A stretch of DNA of 64,000 nucleotides, taken from positions 41,105,654-41,169,653 of the forward strand of contig NC_084886.1 in NCBI RefSeq assembly GCF_958979055.1, read 5' to 3'. Positions 23,603 to 34,071 of this stretch are shown here, piece after piece (position 1 is the stretch's first letter; each line of letters begins with the position of its first letter). The translations under genes and the position numbers were made by a program. A model generated the notes under the pieces. It saw only the letters and a list, made by a program, of their open reading frames with translations. It did no database searches and was not told where the DNA came from. This DNA comes from Alnus glutinosa (lineage: Eukaryota > Streptophyta > Magnoliopsida > Fagales > Betulaceae).

Positions 23603-24171
23603 TCAAATACCTCTTGAATAACATTGGTTTGAGATTCTTTCAACCTTTTGTTTAATCTTTGTTTGCTGTCTAATGGCAATCTCTTGAACACTCTCAGCTA
23701 CTTTCTTGATTTCAACCTTCACAATGTGGTGATCAGAAGTCCCTTTGGATGAAATCACCGAGTATGAACCCGGAACATACTTGTACGCTGAATCTGCTGA
23801 TGCCAAAATATAATCCACTCTCGTTCCGTACTTGCATGTCTTCTGAACATCTGTTCGATCTACCACAAATTAATTCACAATCACACTAAATAACAAAGAT
23901 AGAGTTTTCTTTTAAACTGCATGGCCGGGTTTGGAATAACCGTCTATAAAATTGTCATGTGTCTTTTCATATGTCAGAATAAACTGTCCAAAGAATATTA
24001 TATATATATATAGCCAGCCGGGTAAGACAAAGGTCACGTACTTTGGCCTTTGGCAAGGATGACCACCGGCTCACATTCACCTGCAAGGTCCTTTGCATCT
24101 TTATAGCCTTTCCCCTTCAAAAACTTCATCCCCTCTACCTTTGGCGTAGGCTTTCCCATCTTCTCATAATA
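23603..24171 (-). pseudogene. Truncated copy of the EEP-family gene: last two exons only
   Basis: Two exons match the complete gene at 53804-56851. Exon 24042-24171 encodes YYEKMGKPTPKVEGMKFLKG and onward. Exon 23603-23859 encodes TCKYGTRVDYILASADSAYK, the SDHH motif and a C-terminus ending CYSRGI. Splice sites are preserved (donor GTACGT, acceptor TAG). The upstream exons are missing because the duplication junction at 24688 falls in the preceding intron. Without exons 1-2 it lacks the N-terminal two thirds of the protein and cannot make the enzyme fold. Reading frames are still open, in keeping with a young duplication. Confidence 0.88.
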
Positions 24172-24239
24172 CTGCATTTGCATATATATTGGCTTGGTAT
24201 CAGACGACAATATGACACTGCAACTTATGTCGATTGTCT

Positions 24240-24688
24240 TAAGAGTATCAGACATAAAACCTAAGGAAGACTAATTCACTTATCACCTTTAATCTTTTGA
24301 TATTTTTGCAATCATATATACTTTTAAATTTTAAAAAGTGTTATCAATTTTTTAATTTCAACCATCCGTTAAGAATTTCTGTTAAATCTAGTCTCTAAAA
24401 TACCCCCGTTTTTTTTTTTTTTTTTTTTTTTAAATATTATAAAAATTTTCAAAGATTCAGGTATGGGTATTATTGCAAATTTCGTTAAATCCTAACAAAC
24501 ACCTAAATTTTTGCAATTTTATGGGTATTTTAGAAATTTTAATACCCCTCCGTTAGGATTTAACGGAAAATTCTAACAGAGGGTTGAGATTAAAAATAAA
24601 AAAATAAAAATTGAAAGATAAATATTTTAAATTAATACTTTTTAAAGTTTAAGAATATGACTGTAAAAATGATGAAAAATCAGATGTG
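24240..24688. mobile_element. Foldback MITE at the duplication junction (unit 1 copy)
   Basis: Counterpart of 54485-54928. Inverted pieces TTTTGCAATCATATATACTTTT near 24310 and its near-complement near 24650-24680 can be paired, as can CCGTTAGGATTTAACGGA-type inner motifs. The left outer end has been rearranged relative to unit 2 (about 70 different bases at 24231-24305). The right end is exactly where duplication unit 1 stops. Confidence 0.6.
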
Positions 24689-24834
24689 TTGCCTGCCGTT
24701 GTTGGTGCAATTTCTAGGGTGCTTACGGCGTTGTTCCCTTAGCTTACAAGCGCGGTGGAACCGGATACCCTTCAAGTACTACGTCTTCACAGGACTCCAA
24801 CTCAGGTGGAGAAATATCCTTGACCAAAATCTAA
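24689..24834 (+). pseudogene. DMP: 3' fragment of a further DMP copy (copy d)
   Basis: The sequence starts abruptly at the duplication junction with LPAVVGAISRVLTALFP, the fourth-helix region of a DMP. After a frame change it continues as YKRGGTGYPSSTT-like and SNSGGEISLTKI, ending in a stop at about 24832. A typical DMP 3' flank follows. It differs from copies a, b and c, so it represents a fourth DMP whose complete form would lie left of this window. Only about 48 codons are present, so it is not functional. Confidence 0.8.
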
Positions 24835-25520
24835 CCAAGTTTGAATGTGCTTTCTTCCTACTTTCTTTCCTCTTCTATTTTCTTCATGTTCCCTTATATT
24901 TCCTGTTCACAGGTTTGACATGTTTTTGCTGCTCAAGTTGTAACTTGTAATTGTATCCAACCTTTTTTTTTTTTTTTTTCTTTTATTTATTTATTTATTT
25001 TTATTTACAAACAAGGGAAGTTTGTGTTCAATTCTTTGCGTCGGATCGAGCCTAACTTTGACTATTCCATGTGAAAACTAATTGGTGTTCAGTGAGGGAG
25101 GTTGGCCATACCCTTTTATGGCATTTAAAATCGCACTCCGCAATGTATATTTTAAGAGCCATTCACGTGAGTTATGATAAATTAGACCGTGTTCGAGTTC
25201 CCGAAGAAATTTCTTGGTCATGCGGATTACTGTTTGAGTTATTTCCAATGAGATTTTTAATTACTATAACCAAATACTTAAAAATATTTTCAATATTATT
25301 TTTAGGGCTCGAACCAAACACTAAAAAAGAAGTGATTTGCCCAAATTACTTTCGACTAAAACTATTTTACACCAAAATGAAAACAACCTTAATCTTTTAG
25401 AATAGTATGATGATCATTAATTCTCCCCCTTGTAATAATTTGTGGTTAAAGGTTATTATTTTCCCCCCTAAGCTAGTCAAGACTAAAGAAAATTAAAAAA
25501 TTGAAGGATATATAGAATTA
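24835..25520. other. 3' flank of DMP fragment d and intergenic DNA
   Basis: T-rich 3' UTR-like sequence followed by sequence without a supported gene. The 109-codon open frame at 25071-25400 has no recognisable protein features. Confidence 0.45.
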
Positions 25521-25839
25521 GGGTCTGTTTGGGTTTGCGATTTCAAAAAGTGCGATTTAAAATCACGATTTTAAAATGTGAGATTTGAAAAAAGTGATTT
25601 TTAAAAACGCAGTTAAGTGTTTGGCAAAATCGCAGTTTAGCATTTAAAATCGCAAATTAGCTTTTAAAATTATGTTTTTTTTTTCAAAAAAGCACCATCT
25701 CAGATGCGATTTGAAAAAATAGATTTTCTGCGTTTTCAAATCACAATTTTTAAAAACGCAGTTTCTAAACGATTTATGTTCTGCGATTTGGTTTAAAATC
25801 GTGCTTATTGTCTACGAAATTGCAATCTCAAACGCACCC
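25521..25839. mobile_element. Tourist-like (PIF/Harbinger) MITE
   Basis: Ends GGGTCTGTTTGGGTTTGCGA and CAATCTCAAACGCACCC are inverted repeats flanked by TTA (25518-25520 and 25840-25842). The interior is rich in GCGATTTAAAATCGC-like motifs. Non-coding, 319 bp. Confidence 0.8.
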
Positions 25840-25842
25840 TTA

Positions 25843-27405
25843 AATTTTTAAGTTACAACACCAATTTAAAGAGAGAAGACTCAGAAGAGTACCATATATA
25901 TTTCTCACCTCGCTATATTTTACACGTTAAAGAAAAATAGTTTTAATCTCGTAATCTTCTAATAGTAACGTCATTCTCACCTTATAATCATCATTTGTCT
26001 TTAATTAACTTGTAAATAAAAGGTTTTTCTTTTCCTCCTAAGTTAGTCAAGACTTAAGAGGATTAATATAATGTACATTTAACTTAAGGGTACGTACGTA
26101 GACTTTAAAATTCACAACTTGCAAAAACATATTAATTTAAAGAGAGAAGCCTAGCAATTCTCACCTCGTCCAGTTGAATGGTCTTCCACCATACTGATCT
26201 TGGTGTATATATATGAAATGTTAAATTATTATTTAAGTTTTTTTAGATAAATGATGATTTAATTAACATATATGGTACGTATCAGAGAAAAGGTACTCTG
26301 AGTTCGAAACTTGTCTTCACCGATTAATTAGCTTCCACTTCAATTAAATATCTTATGTGTTGAGTTTTATTTATTAAGGGAGATAGAATTTGGACACATA
26401 TGTGAAAATAAACATTAAAATATTAATTAAATAATTAAATTTATTATTTTCTATAAACTTAAATATTTGAAATTAGTGACGATTTAACGTGACAAACCAA
26501 ATTAGAGTCTCAGCAAGGCAAGCGACTGTATTGAAATACGTACCTCAGGGCAGTGACATATATATATATGGTTCAAATAAACCAGCCATAACACGTCAAT
26601 AGTGTGCCATACATAAAATAAACAAATAAAGATCAGAGATCTTCACCATTTGTATGGTTCGGTATATATATAATATACAGCAATAAAAGGACGTAAATGC
26701 ACTTATATATATAGCTTTCAAACCAAAACTGGCCAGAAATAAACTTTTATTTTTTATTTTTAATGAAAGATCCGAGTATTTCATTAATTAAAGATCACGA
26801 GCATAAAGTTCTGCAAAATCATAGTCACATGCTATGAGGTTACATAGTTATAGATACAAACAAAATTCTTACATTAATAAATAAAGTACTACCTATGACT
26901 TTCATCTTCCACTAACCCATGTATAAAAATAGTTAAAGAGCATATCTGCTCCGAGCAGATTAGATCTAAGACAAAGGTAGCCAAATATATATATATATCC
27001 TAAAAAAATTCTTTTAAAACGGCCCTTCACACCGAACTATGCAGGCCGTGAGAGATAACCACTCACAACTGACTAACCTTCATCCCATAGATCGCCCATG
27101 ATGGCAGATCTAAAGAGAAGAAAACTATTATTCAAAGCAAAAACGGTACAACACGGAGATAGATGGACGAATGCACAGCAGAGATGCCAAAATTTCTGAT
27201 CTTGTCGAAGAACACCTACAAAGAAAAGAAAAAACTAGAATCGGAGGGGGAAGGTAGGAGCAGGAAGTAAAAAATAAAAGTGAGAGGTGGAGAGGATCGA
27301 ACAGATATGCTCCCTTTCTCCTCTCAAATCTATTTTCTTAAGGGTAAAGTCTAAAACTTCTCTATCATTTAACTTCTATAAATATATATATATATATGTG
27401 TTATT
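25843..27405. other. Intergenic DNA, no gene seen
   Basis: AT-rich sequence with (TA) runs. From about 27121 it aligns with unit 1 from 1562. No supported ORF or RNA gene. Confidence 0.5.
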
Positions 27406-27780
27406 GAGATATGATTCTCCACCACCTAAATATACAACTTTTCACCACCTTGTCTATGTGGCAAGGTGGTCCCCTACTAACTTTAGAGTTTTTTTAAAAA
27501 AATAAAATAAAGAGAAATGATTATTTACCACCTAAATATACAACTTTTCACCACCTTGTCTATGTGACAAGGTGGTCCCCCACTTTATTTTATTTTTTAA
27601 AAATAAAAAAACTCTAAAGTTAGTAAGGGACCACCTTGCCACATAGACAAGGTGGTGAAAAGTTGTATATTTAGGTGGTAGTGAATCATTACTCTAAAAT
27701 AAAATAAAGTGGGGGACCACCTTGCCACATAGACAAGGTGGTGAAAAGTTGTATGTTTAGGTGGTGAAAAATCATTTCTC
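27406..27780. mobile_element. MITE with Mutator-like 9-bp duplication, carrying a nested copy of its own family
   Basis: The ends are GAGATATGATTCTCCACCACC and the complement of GAGAAATGATTTTTCACCACC. The flanking 9 bp TGTGTTATT (27397-27405) and TATGTTATT (27781-27789) differ at one base. Inner arms carry AACTTTTCACCACCTTGTCT and GGCAAGGTGGTCCCC. The unit 1 site (about 1837) is empty. The middle holds a second related element at 27512-27694. Confidence 0.8.
27512..27694. mobile_element. Inner MITE of the same family
   Basis: Starts GAGAAATGATTATTTACCAC and ends with GAATCATTACTC, with an exact 9-bp duplication TAAAATAAA (27503-27511 and 27695-27703). It has the same CACCACCTTGTCTATGT arms as its host element, so one family member jumped into another. 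Confidence 0.85.
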
Positions 27781-28312
27781 TATGTTATTATATAATAGAA
27801 AAAAGTTACTATATACATATATGCAAAAGGAAATTATTTTCCTTCACGAAAACATCTTTCTCTATATAAATGGTGGTTTAATTAGTTCGGTTTAAAGAGA
27901 AAAGTACGTCGTCCAATATCTCATATTTCACATTGCTTGTAAACACGAATTGGAGTTCTCTCAGGTCGAAAACTCAACCAAAGTACGTAGGCTTGCTTGT
28001 ACAAGAATTTCGTGAAGAAAGATAAAGCATAACTGAAATATGCCACGTGTGCATGATTTCGTAATTAATGTACTTGCTAGCTTAATATAATCTCACCCAT
28101 GGTGGCATCAATTAATTATAATATAAGGCTCATCTTTTACACAAACAGTAGAGTTGGACTAGTAGATATTTGTCTATTTTTTTCAGGTAATTAACGCTGG
28201 CCGCCATGGTCAAATTCTCCATATCTTTGTTGACATTCCCACACAGCCAAAAGAGAGTACGTATATATCTCTCTGACACAAACGCATGTTGATCAACATG
28301 AGTTTGGTCTGA

Positions 28313-30081
28313 CACTACAAAAATATTCACAATTAAACGCGTGTCTACAATACCAGTTATTGTAGACACGCGTCCAATTTGACACGTGTCTTATAAGACA
28401 CGTGTCAAATTGTACCATCTTCACAATTGGACGCGTGTATTTAATACTCATATCCAAATGAACACGTGTATTAAATACACGCGTCCAATTGGACACGTAT
28501 AATAATACACAAGGAGGTTATGCCAGATTTAATCATGAGGAGGTATAAAAAAAATATGTGTTTATGTTTTTAATATTTGTTGCTAATTGTTTTTCTTTTT
28601 CTTTATACTATTTTTATCGCTATTTGTTTGTTATATATGTCAACTGCACGACGACAGACATGTACATCTGGCACGCCCCCCACTTGCGCCGCGTCGTTCG
28701 TGAAGACCCACACAAGGAAGGATGGTACTTACGTGAACGAACGTACACGGGTCCTATGCGTATGCTACTGATTTAATTTACTAATATTTTTAAATTATGT
28801 GTGATATGTCATTATTCAATATATGAGTTTTTCATGTTGACAACGTACAGGAGAGGATGACGCAGAGTTTATCCAGTGATCCAGCCGCCACGCAAAGCGT
28901 CTCCGCAGACACGATGCGTTGGGCACCGAACGATTCTTACGAACAGGCGGTTGGGAGGCTTGAGTATACAGGGAGGGTTCAGCAGGTTGGGCCGAATGTC
29001 ACACTTGTTCGGGGGACATGTTTCTCATATAGGCCTCGGTCACAGGGGGGACCATCTCAGGGCACGTCTCGGGATTGGGCCGAACACGCTCGGAAGATGG
29101 AAGAGATCCAAGCGGAGCTACAGGCTGAGCGAGTGAGGAATGACCGGTTGGAGCAGCGCGTGCAACAGTTCGACGCCATGGAGCAGCGCGTGCAACAGTT
29201 CGACGCCATGGAGCAGCGCATGCGACAGTTTGAAGTCTTCATGTCCTCCATGGGAATATCAGCACCATGTCTTGGTACTCAGTCTTCACCTACACACGTA
29301 GGTAGTACGTCGTCTGTTAGTAGTGCATCTGCAGGTATGATTTATATTGTGTATAGGACAAAATTAATTTCAATTTGTTTTCATTACCCCTTTAATTTTG
29401 CAAGTAATATTATATACTTTAATTGTCTATATTATTTGCAGGTAATTCGACAACGGTTGGTACGTTGTCGCCTGTTGGACGACAGATGAGCCAGCACTCC
29501 ACTGTCGCTACACCTTCGCCCGTTACACCTTCGCCCTGCTACAGCATTCGCAGGGACGCCCTTCAGATTTGTAGATATTTTGTGTAATTATTTTTTGTTC
29601 GTAAATATTTGCGTAGTTAACGAATATATTATTAACTATTGGTTTGTGTAATATGATTTTGTGCTGTTTTTGGGTAAAATAAATATTGCGTTATTTGTGG
29701 TCAGAAATAATAAAACTTGAAAAAAAAAAAAAAAAAAATTAATTAATTAACCCAAATAAATTTTAAAAAACAATAACAAAATTAAATTGAAAAAAAATTT
29801 CAAATTGAGTTTTTTATTTAATTAAATTTTTTATTTAAATAAAAAATTCGATTTGGATTTTTTTTTTTTAAAAAAAAATCGATTTGACACGTGTATTGGA
29901 ATACACGTGTCAAATTTGACACGTGTATTCTAATACACGTGTCAAAATGTGCAGTTAATGACTTGCACATTTGACACGCGTCTCACGCGTGTCAAAATGA
30001 ACGTGTCAAACTGTTTGACACGTGTATGATACTATACACGTGTCAAACTGCGCGTGGCAAATTGAACTAATTTTTGTAGTG
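28313..30081 (+). mobile_element. CACTA (En/Spm) transposon, deletion derivative, 1769 bp
   Basis: Starts CACTACAAAAATATTCAC and ends AATTTTTGTAGTG. It is flanked by an exact 3-bp duplication TGA (28310-28312 and 30082-30084), and unit 1 has the empty site (about 3752). Subterminal regions (28340-28500 and 29880-30055) carry many GACACGTGTC/GACACGCGTC repeats in both orientations. Between them lie three exons of a CACTA open reading frame (28643-29587). No full transposase (TnpD) is present, so it would need help from a complete relative. The clean ends and open frame suggest a recent arrival in unit 2. Confidence 0.92.
28643..29587 (+). CDS. CACTA-associated Transposase_24-type protein, C-terminal exons
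   Basis: The exon near 28643-28751 encodes [15 protein letters not shown], a hallmark of plant En/Spm accessory proteins (Ptta/En/Spm, Transposase_24). It probably splices from CGG|GTCCTA to an acceptor CAG before 28851. The next exon (28851-29334) gives [11 protein letters not shown], the block [15 protein letters not shown], and a coiled-coil part with a repeated [10 protein letters not shown] unit (13 residues, about three copies). After the intron 29335-29441 the last exon encodes [15 protein letters not shown] and ends ICRYFV at 29587. These proteins are thought to bind the subterminal repeats. The N-terminal part is missing, so this is a remnant. Splice sites are inferred from frame continuity. 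Confidence 0.65.
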
Positions 30082-30344
30082 TGATTACATGCAACCAGAA
30101 ATAGATCGATTAGACTTTAATATATATATCGACCCAAACTCTCTCACTTGTATATGGGTTAAAACTCTCTTTTAATTTGTGAGATTCATGATATACAATG
30201 TTTAATTTAAATGAGGGCTAAGGTAAATGACTGAGATAAAGTTTGAAATTGAAATTTTTGTTCTGATTATGTTAAATCATCATTTATCCCAAAATTTTAA
30301 GATAATAAGAAAAAGTGAATTTAAATATCGTTTAATAAATATTT

Positions 30345-30527
30345 TTTTTTTTTTGAAATGAAACAGAAGACTTCATTACTGAATATGAGCCTCACATGGG
30401 ATTACATGCACTTAACCAAAGGCCAATACAAATACAAAAGAAGCTCATACATGCCTGAAGGCAAAAAATCACTGCCCGTAGGCTATTGTGGCTAGATTGT
30501 GACTAGAGATAAAGAAACTCCACCCAC
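30345..30527 (-). mobile_element. Short poly(A)-ended retroposon (LINE 3' end or SINE), minus orientation
   Basis: On the minus strand the insert ends in a run of A. On the plus strand it begins with T(12)GAAATGAAACAGAAG. It is flanked by the duplication TAAATATTT (30336-30344 and 30528-30536), and unit 1 lacks it (about 4095). No pol III boxes were recognised, so a 5'-truncated LINE is the more likely source. Confidence 0.65.
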
Positions 30528-31115
30528 TAAATATTTAACGCATCGATCAAAGACAAAACTGTTTTTAATTTGACCAAGAAAATGAAGAAATTGAATATTA
30601 TGTTAATCATTTAATAAGTATTTTAACGCATTGATCAAACACAAAATTGTTTATTGTTTGACAAAAGAAAATGAAGAAATTGAATATTATGTCCTCATGG
30701 TTATCAGGTTGCCCTTAAAAGAGAAATGCTAAATTAAAACGTGCTTAAATTGTCAAGTATATAATCAATCCTTCAAATAGAAAAGTATTACTTGAGCTGA
30801 ATTGGTCTATATATATGTTAATTATGTCAGGCACTACTACAACATGCCTTAATTTAAACTATTAATGTTACGTGCCAAGTATATGGGAAAGAGATATCTA
30901 CCTTATTATATTATTTTTTTACAAGAAATATGGGTTTTCCCACACGCTTCATCAAAGCACATGCATAGACTAAAATTTGGACTGGTTCACGAGGAAAAAA
31001 TAAATAAATAAATAAATAAAAAAAAAAAAAATCAAGTATTAATTTCATTGAAGATTTTGGTTAGACATCTAAGTCACATTTTCAATTACGTACCACCTTA
31101 GAGGTGGGGTAGAGG

Positions 31116-32306
31116 CAGGGGTGAGCATGGGGGGTGGGAATGGGATTTTTTTTTACCCTGCCCCATAGGGGTGCGGGTTCCCCAAACCCCGTGAAAAATT
31201 CACTAAACCCGTACAGGGCGGGTGGGGACGGGGTGGGGATAAACGGGGCGGGGATCCCCGCGGGTTTATACAGTGAAACCAAACCCATGGTAGCAATAAC
31301 ATCAACGTCTCTAGTTCCACTTATTGAGACATATCCAAGCATAGAGATAAACACCAACCCGATGCTTGACCTAATCATTTTATCAAACAACTTGTAGACA
31401 AACCTTTTATCAGTTAGTCATAGATTCTATCTTTAAGTGACATTCCTTGTACAAATGTAATTCATCTTCTTATGAATACAAACACATAACTCTCCACTAA
31501 GTGAACATGTTAAAATAAAAACTAAGATGGAAAGGAGGAAGACAGAGGACTGGGATCATCCTGATCTTCCTGATCTTCTATAATGTGGTTATTGAAATCG
31601 CTTATTTCATCAGAATTCAAAAATAGAAACACATCAGATTTTGAAGAGAAAACTCATCACTCATCAGGCGTCCTCGACGGTAGTGGACTTGGCGGTGTGC
31701 TGTGGTTGTGGCGGAACGAGAGAGCTGGGGGCGGGGCATTTGGACGGAACGAGCGGCGGCACCGCAATTCAGCTTTCCGACCTCCTACGTGTGACGTGTC
31801 GCCTGAGAACGGTGTTTGTGGTGGAGGAGGGGTCGCTAAGCAAATGTACAGAATACAAGAAGAAAAAACTTGAGGCAGTGATAATCTTCCCCAAAACAAG
31901 AAGAAAAAACCAGATAATAACTAATAAGAAAGAAAAATTACCGGTGGTGTCGTTTGGCCGGATTTTTGAGCAGGTGATTTGCCGGTTTTTGGATGGCCGG
32001 CGTTGTTTTCTTCAAGGCTTCACAAACTCGGTACTTTGTGGCTTGTGGGTGGCGGCTTGTGCGACTCAGAGACAAAGAGGCAAGAGGGCTTAGGTTTAGA
32101 AACTCTGAAAGTTAGCCATTTAGTTAGAAAGTTTTTTTAAAAAAAAAAAAAAAAATATGAGGGTGCAGGGCGGGGACCCGAGATTTTTCAAGGGTCCCCC
32201 CCGCACCGTGCGGGGGGGCCAAATGAAGACCCGTGGCCCGCACCATGGGTGCGGGTTTTATGTTCTATGGGGCGGGGCGGGTTTTGCGGGGATTTGCTCA
32301 CCACTA
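31116..32306. mobile_element. hAT-type element with GC-rich subterminal repeats
   Basis: The ends CAGGGGTGAGCA and TTTGCTCACCACTA are imperfect inverted repeats of hAT type. Both subterminal regions (31130-31270 and 32155-32300) are rich in GGGGCGGGG/CCCCGC motifs, in sharp contrast to the AT-rich surroundings. The interior (31580-32090) has moderately GC-rich sequence with open frames in several phases but no recognised domain, possibly a captured gene piece. Unit 1 (about 4655) is empty. A clear 8-bp target duplication could not be made out. Confidence 0.7.
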
Positions 32307-32690
32307 GTGGCAGGTTTAGACTTGGAGTGTTCACAAGTCTGTCAAGTCACGTATCAAACTGAATCTATGCTTAAATTAGGCCAAGGTTGTGATCAATTTG
32401 TGTTTGTGTTTGTATTTGTTTTTTTTGGGATGAATGTTTGTGTTTGGTTTAACTCGTACGTGCGTGTTGAGCTATATATATACATAAGATTATATAGCTT
32501 AATTCTGACCTAACCCATTTAATTAAATGTGTCAAATTCTTTTACTATAATTTTTTAATTTCTTGTTGGGTTTATGGGTTGCGTAAAAAATTAACCACCC
32601 TAGTGTCGCATGTCAAGTTCAAATCCTATTGAAGAATGAGTATAAAATTATATAGGTCAATTTTAATCTAACTTGCGCCGTGTATCTAGG

Positions 32691-32713
32691 TTCTATATAT
32701 TAATATATATACC
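32691..32713 (+). promoter_or_regulatory. Putative TATA region of DMP copy a, unit 2
   Basis: TTCTATATATTAATATATA precedes the ATG at 32770 by about 65 bp, matching the arrangement at 5056-5078. Confidence 0.4.
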
Positions 32714-32769
32714 CCAAGAAGAGTTAGTTGTGATCACTTGCAAGAATCCCACCAAACAAAATCGATCCC

Positions 32770-33414
32770 ATGGGTGCAGCTAGCTCTTCCTCCATGTCCA
32801 AAGGATTAATCGATCCCATGGGTGCAGCTAGCTCTTCCTCCAAGTCCAAAGGAAGCTCCCAAAAAACCATTCAAGAAAAAACATTATCAGGAGTTGGCAA
32901 CCTCATCAAGCTCCTCCCGACCGGCACTGTCTTCCTGTACCAGTTCCTCAGCCCTGCCTTGTCCAACAATGGCCACTGCAAAACCATCAACAAGTACCTC
33001 ACCGCCATTCTTGTTGCTCTCTGCGGTTTGTCTTGCTTCTTTTCTTCCTTCACAGACAGCTACGTTGGAGATGACGCTAAAACACACTGCGGGGTTGTAA
33101 CAAGCAAGGGTCTTTGGCCCTCGCCGGAGTCTAAGAAGGTTGACTTGTCGACGTATAAGCTTCGGTTTGCGGACTTCGTCCACGCCTTTTTCGCTGTGAT
33201 TGTGTTTGCTGCTTTGGTGCTTTTGGATGGAAATACAGTTGGGTGCTTCTATCCGGTGTCTGAGTCCACTGAGAAGACTTTGCTCCAGGTGCTGCCACCT
33301 GTTGTTGGCGCGGTTTCTAGTGTGGTTTTCGTGGTGTTCCCTAATAAACGCCATGGAATCGGATACCCTTCAAGTGAGCCTTCGCAAGATTCCAAGTCTG
33401 GTGGAGAAGTATAG
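32770..33414 (+). CDS. DMP: DMP (DUF679) membrane protein, copy a, unit 2, with duplicated N-terminus
   Basis: Intact intronless gene of 214 residues, in the same family as 5135-5755. A 48-bp tandem duplication at the 5' end repeats CGATCCCATGGGTGCAGC, giving two in-frame starts (32770 and 32818) with identical contexts. Initiation at the first adds [16 protein letters not shown]. From the second Met the protein differs from the unit 1 copy by four substitutions and a shortened C-terminus: SGGEV replaces [13 protein letters not shown] because of a local change around 33405-33420. Four membrane helices, [30 protein letters not shown] and [11 protein letters not shown] are all retained. Ribosomes would be expected to favour the first ATG. 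Which start is used cannot be told from the sequence. Roles are as for the DMP family generally. Confidence 0.92.
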   Translation: MGAASSSSMSKGLIDPMGAASSSSKSKGSSQKTIQEKTLSGVGNLIKLLPTGTVFLYQFLSPALSNNGHCKTINKYLTAILVALCGLSCFFSSFTDSYVGDDAKTHCGVVTSKGLWPSPESKKVDLSTYKLRFADFVHAFFAVIVFAALVLLDGNTVGCFYPVSESTEKTLLQVLPPVVGAVSSVVFVVFPNKRHGIGYPSSEPSQDSKSGGEV

Positions 33415-34071
33415 TATATATCGACGACGAAAGTCTAAGGAAGTTTGTGGTTGTGTTTGTGTGTGGTTTTTCTTCTTCTTATTCTTTACCCTGTTGCCTT
33501 GTACGATTGTACTCATGTTTCCTTGTCTAGAGGGTTTGAGTTTAATTGACATATATATGTTTGGTGGCTGTCATGAAATTGTAATTTGTAATTTGTAATT
33601 TATTCCTTGTAACAAGGGGTCTTTCATGTTTGGATTCAATTCAGTCCCAAAGGGAAGGCAATTCCATCTTCCACAAACTAAAAGGCCTCACAGTCTAATT
33701 CTTCCACAAAATTAAAGCAAACAAAAGAGAATTCATGTCTTGGAGCGACGTGGTGCATGCTCATGATCAATATCTCTTTAATTCTCCTGTGCGGCTTACT
33801 GTTCAAAGAAAGAGAGTGGCGGCTGTAGAATTAAGGAAAAGCTGTTGAAACAAGGCTTTATGGGAGGATTAATTATGAGGAAGTATTAGAGTGTTATGAC
33901 TGGCCAATTAACATGGATGAAAGCTAGCTAGTAGGGATGTAGGCTTGTAGCAGATTCAAGGTCTGTCATTTTATGTACGTACTCGAATGACTTTGTTATT
34001 TTGTTAGAACCGTACGTAATAGAAAAGAGAACTGAATCCTTTTCCTTTCTTTTTCTTTCTTGATCGAAGGT
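33415..34071. other. 3' flank of DMP copy a, unit 2
   Basis: Resembles 5756-6272. About 100 bp (33740-33850) has no counterpart in unit 1, probably a small deletion there. No gene seen. Confidence 0.5.

Larger units (their letters stand above)
1562..24688. repeat. Segmental duplication unit 1
   Basis: This block is collinear with 27121-54929, matched by eye through DMP copy a, DMP relic b, DMP copy c and the two last EEP exons. Its left limit is hidden by the CACTA element ending at 1561. Its right limit is sharp: similarity to the EEP intron stops after CAGATGTG (24681-24688 matches 54922-54929). Coding parts of the two units differ by only a few residues, which suggests a fairly recent event. 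The block retains about 2.2 kb (11804-14045) and a stretch between about 7840 and 10800 that unit 2 lacks. Confidence 0.85.

Noticed and set aside
31583-32093. Overlapping 80-150 codon ORFs in the hAT element
   Set aside because: Open in several frames because of GC-rich composition, with no domain recognised. Kept only as a possible captured fragment.
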